Below, piece after piece: positions 10,001 through 17,329 of a stretch of DNA of 64,000 bases; positions within the stretch are counted from its first letter, which is position 1, and every line of letters starts with the position of its first letter. The notes under the pieces are model-generated. The model worked only from the letters and a program-made list of their open reading frames with translations, did not search any database and had not been told where the DNA came from. Source of the DNA: Corallococcus coralloides DSM 2259 (GTDB lineage: Bacteria; Myxococcota; Myxococcia; Myxococcales; Myxococcaceae); assembly GCF_000255295.1 (NCBI RefSeq), contig NC_017030.1, positions 8,654,328 to 8,718,327 on the forward strand, given 5' to 3'. A program made the position numbers and the translations under genes.

Positions 10001-13000
10001 GAGGTGCTGGAAGCGCGTCGTGAGCGTCTGGACCGGGTGGCGGGCCAGCTCGATGAGGGCCTCCGGCCGCGGCGCATGGCCCTGCTCCGCGGGCCCGAGG
10101 TAGCCCATGGCGGCCAGGACCTCCAGGAGCGCGGTGGGCACCCCGAGCGGGTTGCCGCCCTCCGCTCCGGCCGGCGTGGACGTGAGGCCGGAGGGGGCGA
10201 TGCCCAGCATGTCCTTCAGGACCTGGAAGAACTGGCTCCTCAGGTCCGGGTCCGCCAGCACCGCGGAGGCGCGCGAGCCCAGGAAGGACAGCGGGTTGGC
10301 GATCAGTCCCTGCCAGCCTCCCGGGTTGACGCCGTACGGGTCGCTGTCCGTGCGGCGCACCAGGGCCAGCCCCAGGGCGCCGAGCACCGTGTAGACGGTC
10401 TGGAACCCCGGCGCATCCTTCGCCACCAGGACAATGGCCTGGATGGCCAGGTTGAGCTGGGTGAGGTAGCCCTCCTGGTCTTCCGGGTTGGCGTCGGGCA
10501 GCGCGGCCAGCGGGAAGCGGTCCATCACCTCCCGGTCCAGCGTCTGGCTGCCGAGCAGATCCACGAGGGGGGTGACGGTGAAGTGCCCGCCGCCGCTGAA
10601 CGAGAAGCGCACCCCCAGCTCCAGCGCCTGCACACGGGCCACGCCCTCGCGGCGCGCCAGCGGCTCCCCCGACTCCATGGAGAAGCGGCCCATCAGCGTG
10701 AGCGAGGGCACCGGGTCCTGCCCCGTGAGGGGCTGGCCGCCGAGCGCCGCCTCGACCATGTCGAGGCGCACATCGGTGGTCATCTGCACGCCCTGCCCCA
10801 GCGACACGGTGTCCGTGCGGCCAAGGCCCACGCCCACGCTCTGCGCGGAGGAGTCGTACCAGAGGCGCCCGCCGATGGCGCTGGTGAAGCCCAGCGGCAC
10901 CTCGAACGGGTCCGGGTACGTGCCCGTGCCCGCCACGACCGGCGCGCCGCCGCCCCCCTGGAGGGCCCAGGCCAGCAGGGTGACCGCCGCGCGGGCGTTG
11001 TCGCTGCTGGAGAGCAGCCCCGCCACCTGGGCCTTCAGCGCGCCAATGGGGTCCGTGAGGTCCCCCGGCTGCAGCGTCGGCATGGTGGAGGGCCAGGTGA
11101 GCCCCTGCGGCATGAAGGGGGCCAGGTTCGGCAGCAGGCCCAGCAGCCCCGTGGCGGCCACGCCCGCTGGCGAGCCCGTACGGGCCACGCCCACGCCGAG
11201 CAGCCCCAGGAGGATGGGCCCGAAGGTCTTCGCCTGCTGGGTGACGAGATCCTCCAGGGAGGTGGCGTCACCGAAGTCGAGGTCCTCCCCCACCGCCAGC
11301 TTCGTGGTGCCCACCATGAGCACCGGCTGGCCGGCGAACATGGACCAGTGGAGCCCCTCGAACGGGCTCCAGCCCACGGAGAGGCTGGCGCTCGAGACCT
11401 GGACCGAGGCATCCAGCACGGCCGGCGTGCTCACCCCCTGGGGCAGTGAGAGCGTCAGCCCCACCTGCGGCAGCAGCGTGCCTCTCGCGGGGGCGAGCAC
11501 GTTCTGCTTGGGCAGGTCCAGGCTGACGGCCTGCAGCGTGAAGTCCAGCACCACCGGGGGACCGCCCGCCAGCCCGAGGGCAGGCGCCACCTCCAGGCCG
11601 AACGTCACCCGGAGCATGTCCTTGTTGCCTGGCACGTCCTGCGAGAAGACCACCAGGGACACCGGGAGGCTGGCGCCCGAGAGCGAGACCTTCCATGGGC
11701 TCACGGCCGTCCCGGCGCCGGTGATGGAGATGGGCGCGGAGGCCTCCTGCAGGAGCGTCCCCAGCTCGCTCACCAGGTAATAGAACGGCAGCTGTCCGCC
11801 CACGCTCCCCTGGAACAGGCCGGCGTAGTAGCCGCCGAGCGCCGCGACCGGATTCTGCAGCGTGCCCAGCAGCTGGCCCGCCGCCAGGGGCGGCGCGAGG
11901 TTCGACGGCCACGTCACACCCTCGGGCAGGCTCGGCGGCGTGAACCCGATGAGCGCCGCGAGCTGGCTGCCGAATGGAGCCTCCGGATCGCTGCCCACTC
12001 CCAGCAGCGAGGTCAGCTCCGTGACGATGGCGGCCACCAGCTCATCGAGCGCGACCTGGACGAGCTTGCCGGGCTGGGTCAGGTCCAGCACGTCATAGTT
12101 GCCGTTGGGCGTCTGGACGTTCGTCAGCTCGAAGTGCGGGACGACCCGCGGGCCCGGCGCCAGCTCCACGCCGGCGCTCAGCGCGCCGAAGGTGTACTGA
12201 AGCTGCTCGAGCTGTCCCTGGAACAGCGGCTGGGTGGGGTCCTTGTCGACGAGCGCGATGCGCACCGCGCCGTTGAGCGAGGACGGGTCATACGAGGCGG
12301 GGCCTCCGAGGTTGAGCCCGAACTCACCCAACTCGAGGCTGCCCTGGATTCGCAGCACCGAGGAGGACGTCCCGAGCACCACCGGGCTGCCGGCGTACGC
12401 GAGGCCAGGGTACATCGTGAGCACGCCGGTGCTGTCCACCTGGCTGGCCAGGGTGAGGGACACCGTGCCGAGGCTGCTGTCCCGCAGCAGTGGGACGGTG
12501 AAGGGGTCCTGGCGCGTGCCGCTGCCGCTGACCGGGAGCGCACTGCCGCCCACCAGGCTCGCCACGCTGGTGAGCCACGCGGAGAGCACGTCCGCGTCCG
12601 ACAGCAGCGCCGTGAACCAGGTGACGAACGGCTCGGCCAGGTCCTTGCCCTCCATGGCGCGCTGGAGGAGCCGCGCCCAGCCGAGCAGCGGAAGCTGCGT
12701 GTTCGTCCCCGGCACGCTGGAGCCGAGCCCCAGCGCCGGCAGCAGGTACGCAAGCGCGCCGTTGCCCTCAGTCACCGAGCCGAGCGCGGAGACGGCCAGC
12801 GCGGCCGCCGTGGAGAGCAGCTCATCCCCCGACAGGCTCGCCAGCTGCGCCAGCGACTGGTCCTTCGGGGCGCTCTCTCCCGGAAGCCGCAGCTGCAGGA
12901 TGTCCGTGGACACCTGCACGGGGTTGGCCGCCGCCACGTCCAGGGTCGCCGTCACCCGCACCCCGGAGAAGGAGAAGCCCGCGGCCTGGATGAGGGGGTC

Positions 13001-13597
13001 GCCCGGAGACCTCACCGCGAACCCCAGCGAGAGCGGAAACCCCTCCGTGCCGAGCACCAGCCCGAAGTCGCCGCCGCCCACCTCGACGAGCGGGAGCATG
13101 CCCCAGACCTCGACATCCACCGTCGAGGGGCCGATGGCCACGGCTTCCCCGGTCAGCTGGACCGGCTTGACGTACAACGTCCCCAGGCCCAGCACCTGCT
13201 TGCCGTCCTGCTCGTAGGAGACGAAGCACAGGCCGCTGGGCTGGGCCGAGCCCGGCAGGCTGATGGGAAACCACGTCCCCAGCAGCGCCGGGTCATCGAC
13301 CGGGATGCCGAGCGCGTTGCCCCCCACCTCGCCGAACAGCTCCCCCAGCAGCTGCGCGAGCTGTGGACCGTTCTGCTTGACGGCGGTGCGCGTCTGCTCG
13401 AGCGGCGCGCCAAACCAGTCCTCGTTGACCCGCAGCGTGTCCTCGTCACTCCCCTCCGGGGTGAGCAATCCCATCAGCTGGGCGAGGGTCGCCACCACGG
13501 GCGGCAGGCTCGCCCGGGAGACGGTGACACTGGGAGCCTGGGACGTGCCTCGAAAGGCCCGCGCCTTGGAGCGCGACCGCGCAGAGTGCGTGTTCAT
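4097..13597 (-). CDS. Giant DUF6603-type multi-repeat protein (3166 aa)
   Basis: One uninterrupted frame of 3166 codons starts at the ATG at 13597, with GAGG about six bases upstream and ten bases after the lipase stop. There is no signal peptide (MNTHSARSRSKARAF). The N-terminal 1800 residues are repeats of amphipathic beta-strand sheets and helical linkers. One recurring motif, G-x-G-T followed by P-[FW]-x-V-[PS]-L, appears near residues 352, 621 and 886, giving a period of about 265 residues. Around 2345-2475 lies sequence like the DUF6603 family: DFVITLGGYHPAFQRP followed by VPRLGLNW. From about 2550 the sequence changes to a less repetitive beta-rich tail. DUF6603 has no assigned function that I know of. 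The size, repeats and co-directional neighbours suggest a scaffold or fibre-like component, but secretion is not evident. Confidence 0.85.
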   Translation of the reverse strand: MNTHSARSRSKARAFRGTSQAPSVTVSRASLPPVVATLAQLMGLLTPEGSDEDTLRVNEDWFGAPLEQTRTAVKQNGPQLAQLLGELFGEVGGNALGIPVDDPALLGTWFPISLPGSAQPSGLCFVSYEQDGKQVLGLGTLYVKPVQLTGEAVAIGPSTVDVEVWGMLPLVEVGGGDFGLVLGTEGFPLSLGFAVRSPGDPLIQAAGFSFSGVRVTATLDVAAANPVQVSTDILQLRLPGESAPKDQSLAQLASLSGDELLSTAAALAVSALGSVTEGNGALAYLLPALGLGSSVPGTNTQLPLLGWARLLQRAMEGKDLAEPFVTWFTALLSDADVLSAWLTSVASLVGGSALPVSGSGTRQDPFTVPLLRDSSLGTVSLTLASQVDSTGVLTMYPGLAYAGSPVVLGTSSSVLRIQGSLELGEFGLNLGGPASYDPSSLNGAVRIALVDKDPTQPLFQGQLEQLQYTFGALSAGVELAPGPRVVPHFELTNVQTPNGNYDVLDLTQPGKLVQVALDELVAAIVTELTSLLGVGSDPEAPFGSQLAALIGFTPPSLPEGVTWPSNLAPPLAAGQLLGTLQNPVAALGGYYAGLFQGSVGGQLPFYYLVSELGTLLQEASAPISITGAGTAVSPWKVSLSGASLPVSLVVFSQDVPGNKDMLRVTFGLEVAPALGLAGGPPVVLDFTLQAVSLDLPKQNVLAPARGTLLPQVGLTLSLPQGVSTPAVLDASVQVSSASLSVGWSPFEGLHWSMFAGQPVLMVGTTKLAVGEDLDFGDATSLEDLVTQQAKTFGPILLGLLGVGVARTGSPAGVAATGLLGLLPNLAPFMPQGLTWPSTMPTLQPGDLTDPIGALKAQVAGLLSSSDNARAAVTLLAWALQGGGGAPVVAGTGTYPDPFEVPLGFTSAIGGRLWYDSSAQSVGVGLGRTDTVSLGQGVQMTTDVRLDMVEAALGGQPLTGQDPVPSLTLMGRFSMESGEPLARREGVARVQALELGVRFSFSGGGHFTVTPLVDLLGSQTLDREVMDRFPLAALPDANPEDQEGYLTQLNLAIQAIVLVAKDAPGFQTVYTVLGALGLALVRRTDSDPYGVNPGGWQGLIANPLSFLGSRASAVLADPDLRSQFFQVLKDMLGIAPSGLTSTPAGAEGGNPLGVPTALLEVLAAMGYLGPAEQGHAPRPEALIELARHPVQTLTTRFQHLVTSPEVLAALISTLNAQGTIPSSFGIFTLSVTGGRVIAVGIPASAPLDLGSLVQLSGQLTFDLRQLTVGAAVRAYVPAIGAALVPEVAFSLPGTGEAASGSPLTLSLAWGDGTLPSARPLTLYPFDATTFLQDLAALAPFQALSTIVTQVVDSQLLARYPLAQVAFSALGLAFQDAKGAWHLKSLLGLFDDPIGWLISDAVLGRSGQLNLEQLSQVLKAIPTVASTNGISVSQVDGGISVSGLPYNLSIGVGVDLTGQSATFSTALTQPVSLASGQGSVEELSLAIRLAPNFQPGVSGLITVSGDVGLSNRLFTSFGHQAAGAPGFSLSVGEQGAGNPVLQLLPFQGWTSLVQQVASQAIQLLLETLTSLLLEALEKNGAEDFAGRLRTAGTELDVAGLVSALSNITDPDTLYASAHAWLIARVSAPNVQQTTQAIAGLFSKLVPGVSAQNGLITYTPGGAVPVTLMLGSMALNGVQQFGLWLKLDLPSTTLLQASVDQTGVGVDLASPGAPLFSFGVHLAVPIAGQTGPELDFVYDSRAQQLLLTLDPQGGGSSLARELYPSLFGNTGSQEPLSTQVRQWLLQVLAQVLPRYVSLVILNTSTVSQWLDSPLVQGGPTPGAVLVASQVLVKQEDTYELNTFEALSQLSPLGFLAGFLKALLSTQVKVLSFGTSGGIWLEPSPTEPQSFGVRVVAPDLAIPQVRNLLVQLGATDTAWIDQAGGPKTSPGLSVYVPIQDDGPVFGDLQLNLINLGLDIQGANQEPLIQLSRFQLGSVSPRALLTLDFDQGTPAVGFGAAVGLNEIAIAVAPTQAVGSGNAVAENLLGAGSTSQPSQDTEPVNPSFSVEAGYVQQLYVRLSGPDGGSQEQVWLPVQRNFGPLHVNQVGFGWRNTEKVLQLLFDGGVELAGLSAGVKELSVGIPVTTPTDSTQYSLDLQGLSVSYQGGDVSIGGGLLKEESPLRYDGAAIIKAGTFSIAALGSYALVPLDPQQKDGPTAPSLFVFAALDAPLGGIPEFFVTGLAAGFSYNRGLIIPEPGNIQEYPLVQAAMDPATFFGGDTQPENALSKLSTIVYPELGAYWVGAGVKFTTYELLTSFALLLVKFGREFEIDLVGASVMSLPPMVSESSALAYVEMGLVVSFKPSEGVISAFAQLTPNSFVLDRSAKLTGGFAFFIWYTGEHAGDFVITLGGYHPAFQRPAWYPDVPRLGLNWAISDSPKIGISGDAYFALTPSAVMVGAHMSLQFEDGPLRAWFNAGADFLLSWMPFSFDALIEISVGVALKTELFGVSTTLSASLGARLHMFGPPTGGIVEVDWYVISFSIPFGASQSEASSHPLQSWDDFASLLLPKEVGSTKSLSGPPRAEAGGGEQQVVKLRAAEGLLQDGPDGWLVKPFGFTLRVDTAIPATTLTVSGGARFTGPAMGVRPMDVPSITTPLTVTLSKRDESTGKWQPVALAPSAVSLQAAKTGAPEALWAQTFFDPGAAPSSRFIPDAVVGVSIIGDQMQQLDPIGPITLPDAFEFEQEGPLPLPYKGWPYTPPEPLPQTKGFQKLMSTLMAPGVVEVRNAVFLALREREVAASRAPSLDVLAAFADDILLAPPRLALIGEDVATGRPQGVRVSTRAVPMAVEAAPEPPAWGPRLLGGIRRYQVGVGRPSPDGVLLPWSRGSRGRWVDSRGGTEAHEALAAFTQQGPGAPRDTPCSTRVFPGSTTLWEVDPRSETVIHASGGLGMRVCSFDRNHMLLEDRRLEANSSWTLPGGTAHLALSGLDECACQPPLVGWQSDAPALKVNARYALAEGCVLRPQAALRERRRGGTPRRGTLDCAQVVAGNRVSDRHGRVEPGWLETLLPHGQRTVVVLAGPGPGLPCVSLAGKDTPEAPAARLELEPRSVQETEAGRVLFFDVPEAARSGRYLSVLVRHASPQQLRGVFGLTEDRDQAQVNWMGQVLKPLGVNTRARGSRTATATLVTRPR

Positions 13598-13607
13598 CTG
13601 TTCCTCG

Positions 13608-15650
13608 TCACTGGGGATCGAGCAGCTCGATGTAGGTGGTGATGGGGTGGCTCGTCGCTCCGTCCTGGTCCGTGGCGCCGTTCAGCACCACGAACGTGGC
13701 GGGCGCCTGCGCGGCGGACAGCTGGAAGGTGAGCCGTGGCACGATGTCGTACGGGCGCACCACCCGGTACGTGCTGGCCGCGAACGCCAGCCTCCCGAAG
13801 TAGAGCTGGAAGGCGGGGTTGCCCACGGGGGGAGCACCAAACGTGTAGAGCGCCGCCGGCACGGGCAGGCCCTGCTGGCCCTGCTGGAGATCCAACGCGC
13901 ACAGCGTCGCGAGCGCGCCCCCCATGCTGTGGCCCGTGACGAGGAGCTGGCGGCTGCCCCACCCGGAGATGCCCTGCAGGGCCTGGAGGAGCGCCGGCCG
14001 CAGCTGGCCGTACAGCGAGATGGGCCCCTGGCTGAACTGCCCCGCGTTGGGGGGCAGGTAGCTCGGCCCCGAGGCCATGTTGTAGTTCCCCTGAAGGGTG
14101 AACAGCTCTTCCCAGGTGACGGCGCCGCGGAACACCACCGCGACCTGGGTCGGCGTGGAGAAGATGCTGACGAATGTCCTGCCACCCGCCTGGACATCCG
14201 TCACGAGCGTCCAGGGCGAAGGCAGGCTCGTTCCCAGGTCGGGGTGCTGGGCACGCTCGTAGGCCGCGGAGCAGAGCACCGCGAGCGTGTAGGAGAGGTC
14301 CGGATTGTAGCCGGCCGGCGCGTCGTCGCCGGGCGCCACGAGGAGGCGCTCACGCAGCACGGCGATGGTGGCCGGCGAGCCCTGGGAAGACAGCGCGTGG
14401 AGCGTCCGCGAAGCCGCCGCGAGCGTGGTGGTGTCTCCGCCCAGCAGCGCGGTGTAGAAGACGCTGTCGCGCTCCAGCCAGGGGTCGTCGTACTGCGGAA
14501 TGCTGGCCTGCAGCGACTCGAGCTGGCTGGGCTGGAAGTAGCCCTGTGCCTGGGTCGGCTCGGTGGGAAAGAAGTCCACCAGGGACCTCCCCTCGGCCAG
14601 GACGGTGTAGCTGACCGGCACCTGCTGCGCGAACCAGGTGGCGAACGCCTCATCTCCCAGGGCCGGCGTGGAGAAGCCGTACACGGTGACCGAGGTGACC
14701 GGGGAGCTGCTGCCCGTCTTCCCGGGGCGCAGGTCGAGCGCGGCCAGCTGCGCCAGCGGCGCCGCCGGACCGTGACCCGTCACGTAGAGGTCCACCGCGC
14801 CGATGAAGCCGAGCAGGGGCCATAGCTGTCCGCGCAGATACCCGTAGAGCAGCTGGTAGCCCAGGTCGAAGCTGCCGGAGTTCCCCCCTCCATCGGTGCT
14901 GGCGCCTCCGCCCTGCAGCCCCATGGCCTCGAGGTGGGCCTTGCCGACCGCGGCCTCGAGTCCCTTCCGGAGCTGCTCGTAGCGTGAGCTGTCCACCGCC
15001 AGCGCGAGCTCCGTCAGGCTCTGGCCCCGGGCATGCGCCAGGACGCGCTCCATCTCCGCGATATCGTCCGCGGCGCCCGCGCACAGCTGGATGAGCGTCA
15101 TCATGGCCGAGCTGAAGCCGGCGGCCTGCCGCGCCGTGGCGCCCACGGCCTGGATGAGCCGCTCATGGCTCGACGTGAGCTCCTGGACCAGCCGCCACAG
15201 CTCCCGCCTCAGGTCCGCCGCCAGCACCGGCTGTCGCACCAGCTCGGCGGGCTCGAGCAGCGGCAGCCGTGTCAGCCGGACCAGGCGATCCTGCACCTCC
15301 TTGACGCCGCGGAAGGTCTTCTCCGTCTTCGCGGAGTCCGCGACGAAGTAGCCGTTGAGCGGCTGGAGCTGGTGCTCGGCCGAGCGGTACCAGTCCATCA
15401 GCCCCTGCCACATCATCCCCACGCAGAGCACGACCACCTGCTTGCCGGTGGACGGCAGGTTGCCCATGGCGAAGTAGGCCTGGAGCCCGGTGAGCCCCGG
15501 GCCGCTGGCGGTGGTCGTCTTGAGCAGGTTCCAGCCGTTGGGCAGGATCAGATCCTGGCCACCGGGGCCAAAGCTGAGGTTCGCCAGGCCCGCGAGCTGC
15601 ACGAGCAGGGCGGCATCCTGGGTCGAATAGGAAGCGGGCGTGGAGGACAT
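13608..15650 (-). CDS. Tandem class-3-lipase-like protein, first half lacking the nucleophile
   Basis: A 680-aa protein starting at the ATG at 15650, with no strong ribosome binding site. The C-terminal half is a class 3 lipase/esterase (alpha/beta hydrolase, Pfam Lipase_3 type): VVFRGAVTWEELF, then the nucleophile elbow VTGHSMGGALATLCALDL near residue 570, an Asp in RPYDIVPRL, and a His in SHPITTYIELL close to the C-terminus, giving a full Ser-Asp-His set. The N-terminal half contains a matching elbow near residue 288, VTGHGPAAPLAQLAALDL, in which Ser is replaced by Gly, so this copy should be inactive. There is no signal peptide. It lies between the glycine-rich genes and the DUF6603 giant, ten bases before the latter, so it probably belongs to the same operon. 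Substrate unknown. Confidence 0.85.
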   Translation of the reverse strand: MSSTPASYSTQDAALLVQLAGLANLSFGPGGQDLILPNGWNLLKTTTASGPGLTGLQAYFAMGNLPSTGKQVVVLCVGMMWQGLMDWYRSAEHQLQPLNGYFVADSAKTEKTFRGVKEVQDRLVRLTRLPLLEPAELVRQPVLAADLRRELWRLVQELTSSHERLIQAVGATARQAAGFSSAMMTLIQLCAGAADDIAEMERVLAHARGQSLTELALAVDSSRYEQLRKGLEAAVGKAHLEAMGLQGGGASTDGGGNSGSFDLGYQLLYGYLRGQLWPLLGFIGAVDLYVTGHGPAAPLAQLAALDLRPGKTGSSSPVTSVTVYGFSTPALGDEAFATWFAQQVPVSYTVLAEGRSLVDFFPTEPTQAQGYFQPSQLESLQASIPQYDDPWLERDSVFYTALLGGDTTTLAAASRTLHALSSQGSPATIAVLRERLLVAPGDDAPAGYNPDLSYTLAVLCSAAYERAQHPDLGTSLPSPWTLVTDVQAGGRTFVSIFSTPTQVAVVFRGAVTWEELFTLQGNYNMASGPSYLPPNAGQFSQGPISLYGQLRPALLQALQGISGWGSRQLLVTGHSMGGALATLCALDLQQGQQGLPVPAALYTFGAPPVGNPAFQLYFGRLAFAASTYRVVRPYDIVPRLTFQLSAAQAPATFVVLNGATDQDGATSHPITTYIELLDPQ

Positions 15651-15713
15651 GGGTCGGGTGTGGGGAGAGAGGGCGGAGGAAGAGGAGGCCGCGACAGCAG
15701 GCGCGCGGCGCCC

Positions 15714-16460
15714 CTAGGCGAGCAGGGAGCTGCTGTTCGATACCGACGTCGTGCCGCTGCTCCCGTTGGCGCCGTTCGCGCCGGTCTGCCCCGTCTGTCC
15801 GGAGCGTCCGTTGGGGGCCTGCGTCGCCGACTGGCCACAGTTCGCCCCGTTCCACCCGCCCGGGCCCGCGGTGCCACCCACGCCGCCAGTGCCGCCCTGG
15901 CCAGCCAGTCCACCGGGGGAGCTCGGCTGGATGTTGCCGACCCGCGTGCCGTAGGTGACGACGATGTCCCCCCCATTCCCCCCGTTGCCGCCCTGGCCGC
16001 CAGCGCCCCCATCCAATCCGTCGCCGCCCGCACCGCCCTGCGCGGGGGGACAGTCGCCAAAGCAAGACGGGTCGTTGCTCCCGGCGTTGCCGCCCGGAGC
16101 GCCGCTGCCCCCGCGTCCACCAGCGCCACCGCTGCCACCGCTGCCACCCTGGCTCTGGATCATCAGGAAGGCGTTCGGGTCCTCCAGCGTCAGCGTGCCG
16201 ATGCTGAGGATCAGCGTCGGCGCATCCCCCCCGGCCATGCCGGGAGCGCCACTGCCTCCCCGGCTCACCGCCGAGGCGCCGTTGGTGCCGCTCGTCGCGC
16301 AGGTGCAGCTCGGAGAAAAGCCACCCGTGTGCGTGCCATTGGTCCCGGGCTGGCCGGTATTCGTGCTCACGCTGTTGACGCCAGACACACCCGCAATCCC
16401 GTCGCTGCCGCCGACGCCATTGGTTCCCTGAAGCAACAAGTCAATGTTCTGTGGTGCCAC
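15714..16460 (-). CDS. Glycine-rich collagen-like protein (248 aa)
   Basis: I start this gene at the GTG at 16460 (VAPQNIDLLLQGTNG), because AGAGAGG lies six bases upstream; an ATG at 16496 in the same frame is possible. The frame stays open further upstream, but there it only shadows the neighbouring gene. After a short hydrophobic lead (QNIDLLLQ) come Gly-x-y tracts, a non-repetitive beta segment (APTLILSIGTLTLEDPNAFLMI), a long GGxGG region, a second beta segment (GDIVVTYGTRV), more Gly repeats with two Cys, and a Ser-rich tail. The order Gly tract, beta segment, Gly tract, beta segment is shared with the next gene upstream, so the two are paralogues. No signal peptide. Likely a structural or surface-fibre-like protein; function unknown. 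Confidence 0.7.
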   Translation of the reverse strand: MAPQNIDLLLQGTNGVGGSDGIAGVSGVNSVSTNTGQPGTNGTHTGGFSPSCTCATSGTNGASAVSRGGSGAPGMAGGDAPTLILSIGTLTLEDPNAFLMIQSQGGSGGSGGAGGRGGSGAPGGNAGSNDPSCFGDCPPAQGGAGGDGLDGGAGGQGGNGGNGGDIVVTYGTRVGNIQPSSPGGLAGQGGTGGVGGTAGPGGWNGANCGQSATQAPNGRSGQTGQTGANGANGSSGTTSVSNSSSLLA

Positions 16461-16540
16461 GATGAACCTCTCTGATGGGACTGCGGGAGGGGACATGCCG
16501 GCCCGGCGCGCCGACGCCACACGAGGCCAGCGCACCGGCG

Positions 16541-17221
16541 TCAGATGAAGAGGCTGGTGTTGCTCGACTGGACGAACTGGACCTGGCCCTGGGTGCCGTT
16601 GCTGCCGGGCGCGCCATTCGAGCCAGGGGAGCCTGACCCGCTGTTCCCGTTTCCCTGCCCCGGTGACCCGGCAGCTCCGCCCTGACCGGCGGCGCCGCCC
16701 TGCCCCACCGTCCGGACCAGCTGGGTGGAGGAGCCGGGAGTCAGGGTCTGGTAGTAGATGAAGACGGTGCCGCCGTTGCCGCCGTTGCCACCGTTGCCGC
16801 CCTTGCCGCCGTTGCCGCCCTTGCCACCAGCGCCCTGGTTCGCCGCCTGGGTGCAGTTGTTCGACGTGTTGCCGGCAGGTCCTCCCGCGCCTCCCTGTCC
16901 CCCGGCACCGCCGGTGCCCCCGGCACCTCCATCTCCCCCGCCCACGGCGACCAGGAAGTTGCCGCTGATGTTGGTGACCTGGAAGATGACATCCGGGGCG
17001 TCCAGGCCGGTGGTGCCAGCGCTGGCATCGCCCCCCGTGATTCCGGTTCCTCCCGTCCCTCCATTGCCGGGCTGGCTGTTGCAGGCACCGCAGGAGCCGT
17101 CCGAGCCGCTCGGGCCCTGGGTTCCCGTCCCGCCCGGGCCGCCCGGCGCACCATTGGTGCCCGTGGCGCCATTGACACCGGTCGATGTGAGATTCGGGGT
17201 CTGCTGGTCGTCGAGTTGCAT
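16541..17221 (-). CDS. Glycine-rich collagen-like protein (226 aa), paralogue of the next gene
   Basis: The ATG at 17221 follows a strong AGGAGGAG ribosome binding site. The protein starts MQLDDQQTPNLTSTGVNGATG and moves into collagen-like Gly-x-y sequence. A beta-type segment (DAPDVIFQVTNISGNFLVAV) is followed by GG-x-GG repeats, a pair of Cys separated by an Asn-rich turn, another beta segment (GGTVFIYYQTLTPG) and a Gly/Ser tail ending SSNTSLFI. This architecture matches the gene downstream, which suggests a tandem duplication. Glycine repeats make homology searches unreliable, so family membership cannot be settled by eye. It lies 80 bases before its paralogue and 108 bases after the 217-aa gene. 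Confidence 0.75.
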   Translation of the reverse strand: MQLDDQQTPNLTSTGVNGATGTNGAPGGPGGTGTQGPSGSDGSCGACNSQPGNGGTGGTGITGGDASAGTTGLDAPDVIFQVTNISGNFLVAVGGGDGGAGGTGGAGGQGGAGGPAGNTSNNCTQAANQGAGGKGGNGGKGGNGGNGGNGGTVFIYYQTLTPGSSTQLVRTVGQGGAAGQGGAAGSPGQGNGNSGSGSPGSNGAPGSNGTQGQVQFVQSSNTSLFI

Positions 17222-17329
17222 CGTCTCCTCCTGGAATGCGGGTACACGTCCCCTGTGCCGCCAACGTGTGCTGGCGGAGCGCGGGGAGGGTTGGGGGCAA
17301 CAGATGAAAGGGCCGTCAGCCGAGTGCGC

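Noticed and set aside
16000..17150. Repetitive DNA resembling a repeat array (CRISPR-like or satellite)
   Set aside because: Repeats are codon-phased glycine codons of variable length with no constant spacer or repeat unit.
15714..17300. Single 528-codon frame spanning both glycine-rich genes
   Set aside because: Its first half is the wrong-frame reading of the 226-aa gene (Arg/Gln/Trp-rich); each glycine-rich gene has its own start site with a ribosome binding site.
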